Shown: positions 12,390-13,240 of the stretch, piece by piece
Numbering within the stretch: the first letter of the stretch is position 1
How the letters are laid out: every line of letters starts with the position of its first letter
Assembly: GCF_001983105.1 (NCBI RefSeq)
Contig: NZ_MOMC01000040.1
Location: 101,814-115,053 of the forward strand
DNA from: Pseudofrankia asymbiotica
GTDB lineage: Bacteria; Actinomycetota; Actinomycetes; Frankiales; Frankiaceae
Direction: 5' to 3'
Length of the DNA: 13,240 nt
Notes under the pieces: generated by a model
What the model was told of the DNA's origin: nothing
Database searches by the model: none
Seen by the model: the letters and a program-made list of their open reading frames with translations, nothing else
Translations under genes and position numbers: made by a program

Positions 12390-13240
12390 TCAGCCGTCGC
12401 GTCCGAGCCGGAACTGGCGTGTCGCGAGAGCGGCGGCGGGTGGGAAGAGGACCAGCACCGGGAGCATGTAGCGGTAGTCGAAGCAGACCGTCGCGGCCGG
12501 GACGACCAGGACCGCGAGGCCTAGTGCGGTGAGCAGCGCGCAGTCGGCGCCGATCCGACGGCGCTCGCCGGTCACAGGGTCGGCACAGGGCCGGGCCGGG
12601 CGCCGGCGGGCGCGTCCCGGCAGCCGGCGCCGCGCGGGTGCGTCCCCGCCCGTCACGGCGGCACCAGCGCCTGTCCCGGCGGAGCCGATGGTCTCGTCGG
12701 CGGTCGGGTCATCGCCGGGTGGCTCGACGTCGTCAGCCTGGCCGCGCCGAGGCCTTCCGGGCAGCCGCGGCCGGGGGAGGCCCAGCCCGGTCGCGATGAG
12801 CGCGAGAACGACGAGGACGGCCAGCAACGGCCCGGGGGTGTAGGCGAACCGCTGGTAGCCGCGCAGCACGCCGGCGGCCCGCTCGTGGACGACCCGGGGC
12901 GGGCGGCGCTCGTCGAAGTCGAGCAGCGGCTCGCTGACGTGGAAGTAGCGCGGGGTGTGGGCGTCCGGGAAGCGCCAGGCACCGTCCGGCCAGTCCCGGT
13001 AGCCGGTGTAGCGGCCGGGGGCGAAGTAGTGGCCGACCTCGGCGGCGACCATCCGGGCGTAGTCGACCGGCTGGCGGCGGATCACCTCGTGGGCGAAGCC
13101 GCCGAGCACCTGGTTCCTGTGCTCGGCGGTCCCGGTGAGCTGGAACCGGGGGCTGGTGTCGGCCCAGACGTAGTAGTTCGGGCCGGGCCGGTCGGCCGGC
13201 GGGTAGGGCGAGCAGAGGACGAGCTGCTCGGGGCTCAGCC
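12390..13240 (-). CDS. C-terminal part of a multi-pass membrane protein (5' partial)
   Basis: The frame stays open through the right edge, so about 282 C-terminal residues are visible and the N-terminus lies outside. The GTG at 13109 is internal. The upstream part (about residues 1-125) is polar and aromatic, rich in Tyr/Trp/Pro (for example Y-F-A-P-G-R-Y-T-G-Y), and probably extracytoplasmic. Membrane segments follow: L-L-A-V-L-V-V-L-A-L-I-A-T-G-L, then after a roughly 75-residue Pro/Arg/Gly-rich loop L-L-T-A-L-G-L-A-V-L-V-V-P-A-A-T-V. Directly after comes D-Y-R-Y and Y-M-L-P-V-L-V-L-F-P-P-A-A-A-L. The D-Y-R-Y motif before the last helix recalls actinobacterial integral membrane proteins related to GT39-like glycosyltransferases; that is from memory. 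The Pro/Arg/Gly-rich loop between helices is unusually long. Catalytic residues, if any, would be in the missing part. Confidence 0.8.
   Translation of the reverse strand, partial: LSPEQLVLCSPYPPADRPGPNYYVWADTSPRFQLTGTAEHRNQVLGGFAHEVIRRQPVDYARMVAAEVGHYFAPGRYTGYRDWPDGAWRFPDAHTPRYFHVSEPLLDFDERRPPRVVHERAAGVLRGYQRFAYTPGPLLAVLVVLALIATGLGLPRPRLPGRPRRGQADDVEPPGDDPTADETIGSAGTGAGAAVTGGDAPARRRLPGRARRRPARPCADPVTGERRRIGADCALLTALGLAVLVVPAATVCFDYRYMLPVLVLFPPAAALATRQFRLGRDG

Noticed and set aside
1..13240. CRISPR arrays, insertion sequences, tRNA or rRNA genes, prophage attachment sites
   Set aside because: No spaced direct repeats, transposase motifs, terminal inverted repeats, tRNA cloverleaf or rRNA sequence was seen anywhere in the window.

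Overview
The window is very GC-rich. Its genes show strong G/C bias at third codon positions, GTG as well as ATG starts, and long antisense open frames that come from that bias. Together with the gene families this points to a high-GC actinomycete; the alanine-rich, low-complexity insertions and roomy intergenic stretches are Frankia-like. That genus is an inference from style, not from a marker gene.

Layout. (1) 2-760 (+): the 3' part of an exported or membrane-anchored protein with Ig-like beta domains, cut by the window edge. (2) 761-1604: an 844-bp gap with no convincing gene. It holds a 32-nt strictly alternating purine/pyrimidine tract, a cluster of perfect short hairpins, and a textbook intrinsic terminator (1435-1472) with no coding gene before it on that strand. 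This suggests an unannotated rightward non-coding RNA. (3) 9596 down to 1605 (-): the centrepiece, a tightly overlapping three-gene operon. Its first gene is a 622-aa kleisin-like (MukF/JetA-type) candidate, the second a 312-aa MukE/JetB-type candidate, and the third a 1731-aa SMC/MukB/JetC-like coiled-coil ATPase. It looks like a condensin-type (MukBEF, Mks or Wadjet-like) complex, but no nuclease subunit (JetD/MksG) is in the window. The ATPase has a Walker A pushed about 80 residues downstream by a low-complexity insert, and a Walker B that reads D-N instead of D-E. (4) 9800-10381 (+): a TerD-family protein, divergent from the operon across 203 bp. Both starts sit 7-8 nt after a TANNNT hexamer, which suggests leaderless transcripts. 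(5) 10397-11033 (-): a RelE-like toxin with an atypical internal segment, behind what looks like a frameshifted Phd-type antitoxin relic. (6) 11177-11905 (-) and 11926-12369 (+): a divergent pair, a HAD phosphatase/phosphomutase-like enzyme and a CoA-binding-domain protein. (7) 12390-13240 (-): the C-terminal part of a multi-pass membrane protein, cut by the right edge.

How they fit together: the three SMC-operon proteins should form one ATP-dependent DNA-organising or DNA-surveillance machine, with the two small subunits made first and the ATPase translationally coupled behind them. The other genes are housekeeping or stress genes with no obvious link to it, apart from the shared divergent promoter region with terD. 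All function calls rest on reading motifs and remembered family patterns; no database search was run.
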